A stretch of DNA of 64,000 nucleotides from NCBI RefSeq assembly GCF_030651995.1, contig NZ_JAUSBN010000067.1, positions 82,145 through 146,144 of the forward strand, written 5' to 3'. Positions 43,597 to 51,744 of the stretch are shown in pieces. The notes beneath the pieces were generated by a model. It made no database searches. It was given only the letters and a program-made list of their open reading frames with translations, and was not told the origin of the DNA. The translations under genes were made by a program, and so were the position numbers. The first letter of the stretch is position 1; every line of letters starts with the position of its first letter. The stretch comes from Reyranella sp. Its GTDB lineage: Bacteria; Pseudomonadota; Alphaproteobacteria; Reyranellales; Reyranellaceae.

Positions 43597-45491
43597 TCGT
43601 CGGAACGGCAGGCCACATCGATCATGGCAAGACCGCGCTGGTGAAGGCCTTGACCGGCGTCGATGCCGACCGCCTCAAGGAAGAGAAGGCGCGCGGCATC
43701 ACCATCGACCTGGGCTATGCCTACAGCGATCTCGGCGATGGCCGCCAGCTCGGCTTCGTCGACGTGCCCGGTCACGAGCGGTTCGTGCACAACATGCTGG
43801 CCGGCGCCACCGGCGTCGATGCGGCGCTGCTGGTCGTGTCGGCGGCCGAGGGGATCAAGCCTCAGACCGTCGAGCATCTGCAGATCCTCGACCTGCTGGG
43901 CCTCGATCGCGGCATCGTGGCGCTCACCAAGGCCGACCTCGCCAACGAGGACCAGCAGCTCGAGCGGATGGCCGAGATCGAGGCCCTGCTGGCCACCAGC
44001 TCGTTGCGCGGCGCGGAGATCGTGCCGGTCTCGGCGGTGACCGGGCAGGGGATCGACGAACTGAAGGAAAAGCTGCTGATCCTCGGCGAGAGCGGCAAGG
44101 GCGCTGCGGGGTTCGCGCGTCTGGCGGTGGATCGCTGTTTCGTGCTGTCGGGCGCGGGCGTCGTCGTCACCGGCACGGTCCATGCCGGCGAGATCAGGGT
44201 CGACGACCGGCTGCTGCTGACGCCGTCCGGCATCGAGGCGCGGGTGCGCTCGCTGCATGCCCAGAACCGGCCCGCGGAGATCGGGCGCGCCGGCGAGCGC
44301 TGCGCGCTCAACCTTGCCGGCCCCAGGCTTTCCAGGGATGCGATCAAGCGCGGCGACTGGGTGGTGAGCCCGGAGCTTCACGCGCCGACCGATCGCATCG
44401 ACGTTCGCCTGAACCTGCTCGCCTCGGAAGCGCAGCCGCTGAAGCACTGGTCCCCGGTGCACGTTCACCTGGGATCGGCGCATGTGATGGGCCGCGTGGC
44501 GCTGCTCGAGGGCGAGAGGCTGGCGCCCGGTGACCAGGCGCTCGCCCAGATCGTGCTCGACGAGAAGGTCGGCGCGCTCGCAGGCGACCGGGTCATCCTC
44601 CGTGATCCGTCCGCCACTCGTACGATGGCCGGCGGGACGGTCGTCGATCCGTTCGGTCCACCCCGCAACCGGCGCGCCGAACGGCGCCTGCTGGAGCTGG
44701 CTTCACTTGCCGAGAGCGATGACGAGGTCATGCCGCGGCTGCTGCGTCTGGAAGGCGGCTTCGTCGATCTTGGCCGCTTCGGTCTGTCGCGGAACCTCCG
44801 GCCCGCCGAGATCGAGAAGCATCTCGAGGCGGCGGGCGGCCAGAAGCTCGAAGGCTTCGGCTTTCTCGCCGAGACCCTCGCGGCGGCGCGCCAGGACATG
44901 GTCGACACGCTCAAGACCTTCCATGAGGCCAAGGCCGACGCGCCGGGCCTGCAGGCCGAGCGCCTGCGCGTGACGCTTAAGCGGCGCTGGCCGGCACCTG
45001 TGTTCAAGGTGCTGCTCGACCAGGAGATCCGCGCCAAGACGGTCGTCGTCGACGGCGCCTTCCTGCGCCTGCCCGGTCATTCGCTGAAGCTCGGATCGCG
45101 CGACGAGGCCCTTTGGCAGAAGATCTCCGCCGACATGACACGCGACCGCTTCAAGCCGCCGCGTGTCCGTGACTTCGCGCAGGCCTACAACGTACCGGAG
45201 ACCGACACGCGCCGGCTGCTGCAGCGCCTCTCGAAGCTGGGAAGGGTCGTCGAGGTGGCGCCGGACCATTTCTTCCTGCGCCCGGTGGTGGCGGAGATGA
45301 TCGCAATCGCGAACGCCTTCGGTCGCGAATTCAGTGCCGCCGAGTTCCGCGACAAGCTGGACAATGGCCGCAAGGTGGCTATCCAGATCCTGGAATTCTT
45401 CGACCGCCACGGTATCACGGTCCGCCGTGGCGACCAGCGCCGAGCGGTGCCGCAGAAGGCGGGGCAGTATGGTCCACCGCCTATGGCTTAG
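43593..45491 (+). CDS. selB: Selenocysteine-specific elongation factor
   Basis: 632 residues. An EF-Tu-like GTPase domain (G1 GHIDHGKT at 7-14, G3 DVPGHERF, G4 TKAD), two beta-barrels, and the C-terminal tandem winged-helix domains that bind a SECIS hairpin. SelB brings selenocysteyl-tRNA to UGA codons marked by SECIS. It overlaps the preceding small frame by four bases. Its 3' end overlaps the convergent VOC gene by 11 bases. With selA and selC this gives a working insertion machinery apart from selD, which is not in the window. Confidence 0.95.
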   Translation: MIVGTAGHIDHGKTALVKALTGVDADRLKEEKARGITIDLGYAYSDLGDGRQLGFVDVPGHERFVHNMLAGATGVDAALLVVSAAEGIKPQTVEHLQILDLLGLDRGIVALTKADLANEDQQLERMAEIEALLATSSLRGAEIVPVSAVTGQGIDELKEKLLILGESGKGAAGFARLAVDRCFVLSGAGVVVTGTVHAGEIRVDDRLLLTPSGIEARVRSLHAQNRPAEIGRAGERCALNLAGPRLSRDAIKRGDWVVSPELHAPTDRIDVRLNLLASEAQPLKHWSPVHVHLGSAHVMGRVALLEGERLAPGDQALAQIVLDEKVGALAGDRVILRDPSATRTMAGGTVVDPFGPPRNRRAERRLLELASLAESDDEVMPRLLRLEGGFVDLGRFGLSRNLRPAEIEKHLEAAGGQKLEGFGFLAETLAAARQDMVDTLKTFHEAKADAPGLQAERLRVTLKRRWPAPVFKVLLDQEIRAKTVVVDGAFLRLPGHSLKLGSRDEALWQKISADMTRDRFKPPRVRDFAQAYNVPETDTRRLLQRLSKLGRVVEVAPDHFFLRPVVAEMIAIANAFGREFSAAEFRDKLDNGRKVAIQILEFFDRHGITVRRGDQRRAVPQKAGQYGPPPMA

Positions 45492-45831
45492 GCACGGGGC
45501 CGCTCAGGCTGACCGGCGCGCCATCGGGGCCGCTGAACAGGGACAGCAGGAAGCCATGCTCTTCGTGCGGTGTGCTACCGACACTCACGCCCCGTGCGGA
45601 GAGTTCGGCGCGTTTGGCGGCGAGGTCGGGAACCCGCAGGCCCGGCTGCCATGTCCCCGCCGGATTTGCCGGTGAAGCTGGCTTGAGCGCCAATCGGGTT
45701 GGGCCGGTGTCGAATTCGGCCCAGTCCGGGGTCTCGAACTTGAGCTTCAGGCCGACGGTGTCGCGCCAGAAGGCAACGGCTGCCGCAAGGTCCGAAACAT
45801 TGGCGATGACATACTTCAGCTCGATGGTCAT
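45481..45831 (-). CDS. VOC/glyoxalase-fold protein
   Basis: 116 residues. One vicinal-oxygen-chelate half-domain pair, with an N-terminal VSDLAAAVAFWRDTVGLKL (alpha-beta start typical of glyoxalase/bleomycin resistance proteins) and a C-terminal GPDGAPVSLSGP. It may bind a metal through His/Glu residues, but the ligand set is incomplete at this length. ATG 45831 has AGGGA nine bases upstream. It lies between selB and selC on the opposite strand; whether this is a functional association is unclear. Confidence 0.7.
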   Translation of the reverse strand: MTIELKYVIANVSDLAAAVAFWRDTVGLKLKFETPDWAEFDTGPTRLALKPASPANPAGTWQPGLRVPDLAAKRAELSARGVSVGSTPHEEHGFLLSLFSGPDGAPVSLSGPVPKP

Positions 45832-45907
45832 GGTCTTGAATCCCTTGAGGAATTTCATCCCAGTATGACAGGTGACACGGGATCGGTTCTGGTGAATCAT
45901 CCGCCCC

Positions 45908-46003
45908 GGAGGGGAAGCGCTCCCGGTGGGGCGGCTGGCCTTCAAAGCCAGAGAGGGCCGTTAGCCGGTTCTTAGTGGGTTCGACTCCCACTCTCTTCCG
46001 CCA
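45908..46003 (+). tRNA. selC: tRNA-Sec (selenocysteine, anticodon TCA)
   Basis: 96 bases. An 8-bp acceptor stem GGAGGGGA/TCTCTTCC (two wobble pairs), a 6-bp D-stem CGCTCC/GGGGCG with a 4-base loop, an anticodon stem CTGGC/GCCAG with loop CTTCAAA (TCA at 45942-45944), a long variable arm of about 7 bp (AGGGCCG/CGGTTCT), a T-arm GTGGG-TTCGACT-CCCAC, discriminator G and encoded CCA. The long acceptor and D-stem with a four-base D-loop are specific to tRNA-Sec. Confidence 0.96.
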
Positions 46004-46036
46004 TTCTTACTCGTTTCTCTGGAGTCCAGCCTACCG

Positions 46037-46366
46037 ATGCGAACATTGATCCTCGTCGCCCTGCTGTCGCTGGCGGCCTGTTCGGTGAACTCTCAGTATT
46101 CGGCGCCTTGGACCGTAAAGGCGGTTGGCAAGACATACGAGGCGCGCGACGCTTGTCTCCAGAGGCAGGCCGCACCCTATGCCGACGACACCGCGGACGC
46201 GTCGAGCGTCGGGCGGATCATCAGTGCGAACTGCCAGGCCGAGACGGACGCCCTGATCGCCAGCAGCAACCCGCATAATGATCCGGTCGTGACGGCAGCC
46301 ATCCGGCAGGATTCGGATTTCCGGGCGACCGGCTACGTCCTGAAGGCACGCGGCCAGAACAACTAG
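46037..46366 (+). CDS. Small putative lipoprotein
   Basis: 109 residues. A lipoprotein signal peptide is evident (LILVALLSLAAC, Cys 15 at the lipobox), so the mature protein would be anchored in the outer or inner membrane facing the periplasm. The remainder has two cysteines (in DACLQRQAAP and SANCQAE) that may form a disulfide. No family recognised. It begins 34 bases after selC; a GGAG lies 12 bases before ATG 46037. Confidence 0.65.
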   Translation: MRTLILVALLSLAACSVNSQYSAPWTVKAVGKTYEARDACLQRQAAPYADDTADASSVGRIISANCQAETDALIASSNPHNDPVVTAAIRQDSDFRATGYVLKARGQNN

Positions 46367-46409
46367 GCCAGTGGAACCCGGGACGGGTCGTGAGGATCAA
46401 GAGGACGAC

Positions 46410-46571
46410 GTGACGAACGAGGACGCAAAGATCGCACTGGCCAATCTCATGATCCGGAAGGCCGGCCTCATTCGCACGATCCGGCACGAAATGAACAAGC
46501 AGGGAGTCGTCTACACGGTCGGCCTCACGGAGATTCTCGAGGCGATCGAGCGGGCGAAGAAAGAAGACTGA
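46410..46571 (+). CDS. Unknown 53-residue helical protein
   Basis: Short alpha-helical protein (VTNEDAKIALANLMIRKAG start, ends ILEAIERAKKED) with alternating charge and no cysteine or membrane segment. The GTG at 46410 is chosen; the frame is open from 46371, and both starts are possible. G/C content at third positions fits coding DNA. No family was recognised. It is sandwiched between the lipoprotein gene and the DUF992 gene. Confidence 0.5.
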   Translation: MTNEDAKIALANLMIRKAGLIRTIRHEMNKQGVVYTVGLTEILEAIERAKKED

Positions 46572-46597
46572 CTCTCAACCTCTGAAAGGATGTCGAC

Positions 46598-47110
46598 ATG
46601 CTTCGATCCATACTGACGACCGCTGCGACCGCCGCCCTCATGGCCGGCCTCGGCGTCGCGGCCCAGGCTCAGACCCCGGCCGCTCCCGGCACGCCGAAGG
46701 CGGCCGGCAAGTCCGGCGCGAACGTCGGCTCGCTCACCTGCAAGGTTGCGGGCGGCATGGGCTTCATCTTCGGCTCCTCGAAGGACCTCGACTGCATCTT
46801 CGCGCGCACCGACGGCGTCGGAGAGAAGTACACGGGCGCCATCAAGCGCTATGGCGTCGATATCGGCTTCACCAAGGAATCGCAGATCGTCTGGCTCGTG
46901 TTCGCACCGGGCAGCATCGCGCCGGGCGCCCTGGCGGGCGGCTATGCCGGTGCAACAGCCCAAGCCACGGTGGGCGGTGGCGTCGGCGCCAATGTCCTGC
47001 TGGGCGGTGGCAGTGGCCAGATCACGCTGCAGCCCGTCAGCGTCGAGGGCAGCGTCGGCCTGAACGTCGCGGCCGGCGTCGCCGAGGTCGAACTCAAGTA
47101 CGCCAAGTAA
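46598..47110 (+). CDS. DUF992 family periplasmic protein
   Basis: 170 residues with a signal peptide (ILTTAATAALMAGLGVAAQA, cleavage near 25). The mature part has GSLTCKVAGG, GSSKDLDCIF (two cysteines, probably a disulfide) and YTGAIKRYGVDIG, all hallmarks of DUF992, followed by a Gly-rich stretch of short repeats ending in a beta-rich tail. Members are common in alphaproteobacteria and have no assigned function. It is preceded by a GAAAGGAT ribosome site. Confidence 0.8.
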   Translation: MLRSILTTAATAALMAGLGVAAQAQTPAAPGTPKAAGKSGANVGSLTCKVAGGMGFIFGSSKDLDCIFARTDGVGEKYTGAIKRYGVDIGFTKESQIVWLVFAPGSIAPGALAGGYAGATAQATVGGGVGANVLLGGGSGQITLQPVSVEGSVGLNVAAGVAEVELKYAK

Positions 47111-47163
47111 GGCGGCAGGCAGAGACGCTTGCAGCAGCGCCGCCGGTCGGGTCAACTCCCGGC

Positions 47164-47661
47164 ATGCCGTCTGCCGTAGACTCCCTGATCGGCCGCCTCC
47201 AGGCGGATTGCACCGCGGCCGAGACGGCCGAGCGCACGGTGCGAGCCGCCGTCGAGGCCCAGATCAGGGAGGCCGAGCGTGCCCGCACCTTTGCGTGGCG
47301 CCGCCTCAGTGCGCTCTCCGACATGGCTCGGGTCGCCGCGCTGGAGCCCGATCGGGACCTCGCGGTGGAGCGCCAACTGGAAGCGCTGTTCCGCGACATC
47401 GGCTGGATCGAGAACGGCCTTGGCGAACTGGGCGAGGGAGCCCGGCCGCTGCTCGACTGGTTGCGGCCGATCGCCGAGGCGCTCCATGCCGAGGCGCATC
47501 CGCCGGAGCCTGAGGATGGCCGGCCGGTCGAGCCGCCGGTGATCGCCGATCCGATCGCGGCCTTCCGTGCCTTCGAGGCCTGGTACGAGGCCGAGCGCGG
47601 TGAGCCCTTCCTGCAGGTCTTCGATCGCTACGTGCCGCCCACGCCCGTGGTCGAATTCTAG
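47164..47661 (+). CDS. Unknown acidic helical protein, 165 residues
   Basis: A predicted coiled-coil/helical N-terminal half (ERTVRAAVEAQIREAERA, about 1-110), then a Pro-rich hinge and a C-terminal segment AAFRAFEAWYEAERGEPF. Only one cysteine and no signal peptide. The gene directly precedes the coupled small peptide and fdhD, so a role in formate dehydrogenase maturation is possible but not shown. Not recognised as a known family. Confidence 0.6.
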   Translation: MPSAVDSLIGRLQADCTAAETAERTVRAAVEAQIREAERARTFAWRRLSALSDMARVAALEPDRDLAVERQLEALFRDIGWIENGLGELGEGARPLLDWLRPIAEALHAEAHPPEPEDGRPVEPPVIADPIAAFRAFEAWYEAERGEPFLQVFDRYVPPTPVVEF

Positions 47662-47668
47662 GCGTGGG

Positions 47669-47773
47669 ATGAATACCGACATCGAACATTGGCTGGCGGC
47701 GAAGTTTCCGGGCACGGAGACGTTCGGGGCGAGGCTGGGCCGGCACCGACTCATCGACGAGACCACCGCATGA
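47669..47773 (+). CDS. Possible 34-residue peptide coupled to fdhD
   Basis: Starts seven bases after the previous gene; its stop overlaps the fdhD ATG (ATGA). Third-position G/C is about 82%, as in real genes here. The peptide (begins MNTDIEHWLAAKFPGTETF) is charged and unlike fdhD itself. A weak GGCGTGGG precedes the ATG. Possibly a small accessory protein, possibly a leader ORF. Confidence 0.4.
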   Translation: MNTDIEHWLAAKFPGTETFGARLGRHRLIDETTA

Positions 47774-48570
47774 CCCGCCGAGGCCTGGTTCGCCGGCCGG
47801 CCCGCCGCCTCACCGCCGGCGGCAGCGAGGCGCTGGAGGAGACCGTCGCCGAGGAGGTCGCGGTGGCGCTGGTCTACAACGGCATCAGCCATGCCGTGAT
47901 GATGGCGACGCCCTGCGACCTCGAGGATTTCGCCCGCGGCTTTTCCCTCACCGAGCGGATCGTCGAGCGGCCGTCGGAAATCTACGACATCGAGGTCGAG
48001 CCGGTCGGGCGCGGTATCGAGGTCAGGCTCGAGATCGCGGCACAACGCATGGCGGGTCTCCAGGAGCGTCGGCGCAGCCTTGCAGGGCGCACCGGCTGCG
48101 GCCTGTGCGGTGTCGACAGCCTGGACGCGGCACTGCGCTCGGTCCCGGCGGTGTCCAATCCGCTTCCGGTGGCGCGGTCGTCGATCGAGCGGGCCATGGC
48201 GGGACTGCCGGAGCTTCAGAAGATCAACCGGACGAATGGCGCCACGCATGCCGCGGGCTGGGCGTCGGCCGATGGCACGCTCGTCGCCGTGCGCGAGGAT
48301 GTCGGTCGTCACAACGCACTCGACAAGCTGGCCGGTGCGCTGGCGCGAAGCGGCGACGCCGAGCCCGGCGGCTTCGTGGTCGTGACCAGCCGCTGCTCCT
48401 ACGAGATGGTGCAGAAGGCGGCGGCGATCGGTGCGTCGGCGATCGCGGCCGTTTCCGCCCCGACGTCGTTCGCCATCGAGACGGCGGAGCAGGCGGGCAT
48501 CGCACTGGTTGCTTTCGTGCGCGACGGACGCCTGACCGTCTATGCCCGTGCGGAGCGGATCATCGCGTGA
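47770..48570 (+). CDS. fdhD: Formate dehydrogenase accessory sulfurtransferase FdhD
   Basis: 266 residues. The two essential cysteines lie in GRTGCGLCG (Cys 110 and 113). FdhD receives sulfur from a cysteine desulfurase and puts it on the bis-MGD cofactor of formate dehydrogenase, without which the enzyme is inactive. Further conserved blocks are FARGFSLTE, VREDVGRHNALDK and TSRCSYEMVQKAA. Its presence beside selABC points to a formate dehydrogenase, often a selenoprotein, not in the window. Translationally coupled to mobB (GTGA). Confidence 0.95.
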   Translation: MTRRGLVRRPARRLTAGGSEALEETVAEEVAVALVYNGISHAVMMATPCDLEDFARGFSLTERIVERPSEIYDIEVEPVGRGIEVRLEIAAQRMAGLQERRRSLAGRTGCGLCGVDSLDAALRSVPAVSNPLPVARSSIERAMAGLPELQKINRTNGATHAAGWASADGTLVAVREDVGRHNALDKLAGALARSGDAEPGGFVVVTSRCSYEMVQKAAAIGASAIAAVSAPTSFAIETAEQAGIALVAFVRDGRLTVYARAERIIA

Positions 48571-49055
48571 GCTCGCCGCGTCTCTTCGGCATCACCGGCT
48601 GGAAGAACGCCGGCAAGACGACGCTGACGGAGTGTCTGGTGGCCGAGTTCGTTCGCCGCGGCTGGCGGGTGTCGACCGTCAAGCATGCCCATCATGACAT
48701 CGACATCGACCGGCCGGGCACCGATTCGTATCGTCATCGCGCAGCCGGTGCCGGCGAGGTCGCCCTGGTCGGCGGCCGGCGCTACGCCATCATGCGTGAG
48801 ACGCCGGAGCCGGCGATCTCGGAAGTTCTGGCGCGGCTCGCGCCCGCAGACCTCGTGCTGATCGAGGGCTACAAGCGCGAACCGCACCTCAAGATCGAGG
48901 TGCGCGCCTCGCCCGAGGCCGAGCCGCTGGCGCCGGGTGACCCCGCGATCGTGGCGATCGCCGCCGATGTCCGGCCGGTGGAAGGCGACTTGCCGTGGTT
49001 CCGGCGCGACGACATCGCCGCCATTGCCGACTTCATCGCCGCGAGGATCGGCTGA
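48567..49055 (+). CDS. mobB: Molybdopterin-guanine dinucleotide biosynthesis protein MobB
   Basis: 162 residues with a P-loop GWKNAGKTT (11-19) and the MobB sequence TVKHAHHDIDIDRPGTDS, then LIEGYKREPHLKIEV. MobB binds GTP and assists MobA in making the bis-MGD cofactor. GTG 48567 overlaps the fdhD stop, giving a cofactor-maturation operon fdhD-mobB. MobA is not adjacent. It converges on the FecR gene after ten bases. Confidence 0.92.
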   Translation: MSSPRLFGITGWKNAGKTTLTECLVAEFVRRGWRVSTVKHAHHDIDIDRPGTDSYRHRAAGAGEVALVGGRRYAIMRETPEPAISEVLARLAPADLVLIEGYKREPHLKIEVRASPEAEPLAPGDPAIVAIAADVRPVEGDLPWFRRDDIAAIADFIAARIG

Positions 49056-49065
49056 CGCCGGGGCG

Positions 49066-50289
49066 TCACTGTCCCGGGGGAGTGCCCGCCTTCTGTCCCA
49101 CGAAGGCGCCGCCGGCCTGATAGTTCGGACCATTCACCGAGAAGGTTCCGGCCTGAAGGTTCGGATATCCCGGTCCGGCGAAGGCGCCGTTCATGTTCAT
49201 CGTGCGGCCGGGCGTGTTCGGGCTTGTCGTCGGCATGTTCGCCTGGAAACCATGGTTGCCGATGCGGGTCGTCGTCCCGTTGTAGCTGCTGTTGTTGAAA
49301 TTCGCGGTCGTGTTGCCGGTGCCCGTGTTCATCGACCAGACCTGCTGATACGTGCCCGTGCCGTAGGAATAGCTGCCGTTGTTCCTGACGAGACCGCCCA
49401 TCACGCCGTTGTACGTGATCGTCTGCTGCGACTGGTTCGCTCTCGAGACGACTTCCGGAAGGTTGGACGGCGCCGTCTCGAAGGCGTTGGTTAGTGCATT
49501 GGTCAAGACGTTGCTGGGGTTCACGTTGCTCGGACCGGGACCGGTTCCGAAACGGTTGCCCAGAGTATTCCCGGAGCCCTGGCCCGAATTGGCGCCCGAA
49601 AAGCCCGAGTTCTGCGCGGCCTGATCGGCCCCGCCCTGACTCCCGCCTCTGCTGCCTTCGAGTTGGGCGAAGAGGGCGCCCAGGGCACCCTGAGGCACGG
49701 CGCCGGCCTGGCCCGGCAGGCCTCCGAAGATGGTCGTCACCTGGAAGCCGGGGCGCGTGACGATCTCCAGCTTGCCGCCGGCGCCGACCGTCATGCTGAT
49801 GCCGAAGACGAAGATCGACATCGTCTGCTGCTGGCCGACGTTGAAGATGCTGATGCCGCCGCGGATGCCGATGGTGCTCGACGGGGTGGTGACGGTTATG
49901 GCGTTGGTCTTGCTGATCTTGCCGCCAACGAGGCGGAAGACGCCCTTGCTGGCGTTGATGGCGAGGTCCCCGGTCTTGGTCGCCGGATCGTAGACGAACT
50001 TGTCGATGGTGAGCTGCGCGTTCGGACCGACGGACAGCGAGGTGCCGTCGAGGAACATCAGGTGCGCACGGTCGTTGGCCTGGGTCGTGATCACTTCGTT
50101 GGCCTGCACGTCGACACCCACGCGCAGCACGCGCTCGGCTTCTGCGGGCGGCTTGCCCCGCGGATCGCCCTCGGCGGCCGAGGTGACGCCGACCTTGGCG
50201 CTGGCGGCGACCGGCAGAAGAATGGCGCCGGCGGCGAGAAGCGCGGCGGTCAGCAGGGGCAGGCTCGCGCCGGAAAGTCTGGTGGCCAC
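49066..50289 (-). CDS. FecR-domain secreted protein
   Basis: 407 residues. A signal peptide (about 1-31, ending PVAASA), then a FecR beta-domain (about 55-165, with LRVGVDVQANEVITTQANDR, LFLDGT-like LMFLDGTSLSVGPN, GVFRLVGGKI). A low-complexity Gly/Ser/Asn-rich region and an Asn/Thr/Gly-rich C-terminal part follow, which may be surface exposed. FecR domains here are usually periplasmic or cell-wall modules rather than sigma regulators. It lies directly after the TPR/beta-barrel gene on the same strand (19 bases), suggesting the pair works together. Function unknown. Confidence 0.75.
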   Translation of the reverse strand: MATRLSGASLPLLTAALLAAGAILLPVAASAKVGVTSAAEGDPRGKPPAEAERVLRVGVDVQANEVITTQANDRAHLMFLDGTSLSVGPNAQLTIDKFVYDPATKTGDLAINASKGVFRLVGGKISKTNAITVTTPSSTIGIRGGISIFNVGQQQTMSIFVFGISMTVGAGGKLEIVTRPGFQVTTIFGGLPGQAGAVPQGALGALFAQLEGSRGGSQGGADQAAQNSGFSGANSGQGSGNTLGNRFGTGPGPSNVNPSNVLTNALTNAFETAPSNLPEVVSRANQSQQTITYNGVMGGLVRNNGSYSYGTGTYQQVWSMNTGTGNTTANFNNSSYNGTTTRIGNHGFQANMPTTSPNTPGRTMNMNGAFAGPGYPNLQAGTFSVNGPNYQAGGAFVGQKAGTPPGQ

Positions 50290-50308
50290 TGTGATCTCCT
50301 GAGCGGCG

Positions 50309-51682
50309 CTAGAAGCGCCAGGTTACTCCGATGAGCGCACTGTTGTTCGTGAAGGCGTAGTTGGGGATATCCGAGGACCGCACGAACCGTCCGCCCGATA
50401 CCGTGAACATCGTCCGCTGATCGAAGGGAACGGACAGGGTTATATTCAGGATCGTGTCCGTTTGTTGTCGGGTAACGGTCGGATCCACGACGGCGTCGGG
50501 CTGGTCATAATACCACCACTGCACGTTGCCGAACAGGCTGATGCTCCAGGGCATCTGGCTCTTGAACAGGGGATCCGCGAAGGAGAAGGACATGCCGCCG
50601 CCGGCGCCGTAGAGCGTGTAGTTCTGCCACGGCGTGCTGTCGGTCTGGTAGCGCTGCAGGTTGCCGTTGGCATAGAGCATCACGGCGTCGTTGACCTGGT
50701 ACTGGAAGGTCGTGTTGGCGGCGTATTCGACGCCGGTGAACTGGTTGTTGGTCGGGAGATACCAGCTGTTCTGGTAAATCTGCCGCCGCCAGTTGACGTT
50801 CGTGGTGTTGCGCAGCCTGTCCGACAGCAGCGCGCCCACTACGAGTCCTGAGCCGAAGCTGCCATAGTACGGGACGTCGTTGACCAAGATGTAACCGACC
50901 GAGCCGAACGGCTTCAGTGTGACGTCCTCGAAGATGCCCTGGAATGCCTGGAAACGCGGCCCCGAGGTCAGGTCGAGGATGGACACGTTGGCCGCCTGGA
51001 TCTGGAACTGCCGGTTGAGGTAGCCCGAGAGCTGGGTTTCGAGCTGGGCCCGGTCGTTCTGACCGAGATCGTAGGTGTGGCGGACGAAGCCCGAGGTGAC
51101 GGCGCCCCAGTCGGCGGTGCCCAGCGCCGTCTGATTCAGGTTGGCCGCCTGACCAAACAGGCGGACGCTGGACGTCGGCGGCCCGAGGTTTGCGTTCGAC
51201 TGATAACGCATGCCGGCGAAGATCTCGCCGCTGAAGCGCGAGCGCGTCAGCCGCTTCTCCGACTCCGCCAGGAACTGTTCGGCGCGGCTCTTCACGTCCG
51301 GCGGCAACGAGGCCGACTTCAGCGTCATCTCGAAGTAGCTGCGCGCGACTTCGAAGGAGCCCAGCCTGTAGTAGAGTACGCCCAACTCGAGGCGGACGCG
51401 CGGCAGGTCGGGATCGACCAACAGCATGCGTTCGAGCGCCGAGATGGCGCCCTCGAGATCGCCAGTCTTGGACGCGATCATCGCGAACTTGAACAGCGTG
51501 TCGAGATCGGACGGCTTCCGCAGCATCTCCTGGAAGGCTGCGTCGTACTCGGCCTCGTCGGCGGCCGAAGCGCTCGATGTCTGGGCGGAGGAAGGACGTA
51601 CGGTCGCCATGACAGCACCAAGGCTGCCGGCCAGCAGAGCGAAAACGCCCAGGCACCGTCCGAACCTGCTCACGATCGTCAT
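50309..51682 (-). CDS. TPR plus outer-membrane beta-barrel protein (surface-lipoprotein assembly modifier-like)
   Basis: 457 residues. Signal peptide at about 1-34 (ending SSAQ), two or three TPR-like repeats (about 45-150, with LFKFAMIASKTGDLEGAISAL, LELGVLYYRLGSFEVARSYF), then a C-terminal region with alternating hydrophobic/polar strands and a terminal Phe (GVTWRF) typical of outer-membrane barrels. This resembles Slam/DUF560 proteins, which help surface exposure of lipoproteins, but specificity is not shown. The frame is open to 51925; ATG 51682, next to GGGGGAG, begins the signal peptide. FecR follows, probably cotranscribed. Confidence 0.7.
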   Translation of the reverse strand: MTIVSRFGRCLGVFALLAGSLGAVMATVRPSSAQTSSASAADEAEYDAAFQEMLRKPSDLDTLFKFAMIASKTGDLEGAISALERMLLVDPDLPRVRLELGVLYYRLGSFEVARSYFEMTLKSASLPPDVKSRAEQFLAESEKRLTRSRFSGEIFAGMRYQSNANLGPPTSSVRLFGQAANLNQTALGTADWGAVTSGFVRHTYDLGQNDRAQLETQLSGYLNRQFQIQAANVSILDLTSGPRFQAFQGIFEDVTLKPFGSVGYILVNDVPYYGSFGSGLVVGALLSDRLRNTTNVNWRRQIYQNSWYLPTNNQFTGVEYAANTTFQYQVNDAVMLYANGNLQRYQTDSTPWQNYTLYGAGGGMSFSFADPLFKSQMPWSISLFGNVQWWYYDQPDAVVDPTVTRQQTDTILNITLSVPFDQRTMFTVSGGRFVRSSDIPNYAFTNNSALIGVTWRF

Positions 51683-51744
51683 CTCCCCCGAGTTCCCGCG
51701 AATGACAGGAACGCCAGCCGTGAAAGGATGACGCAGGAACTGTG

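Noticed and set aside
42105..49055. Selenoprotein gene (in-frame UGA with SECIS) within the sel/fdh block
   Set aside because: All genes in the block are complete with ordinary stops; no frame continuing through UGA into conserved sequence was seen.
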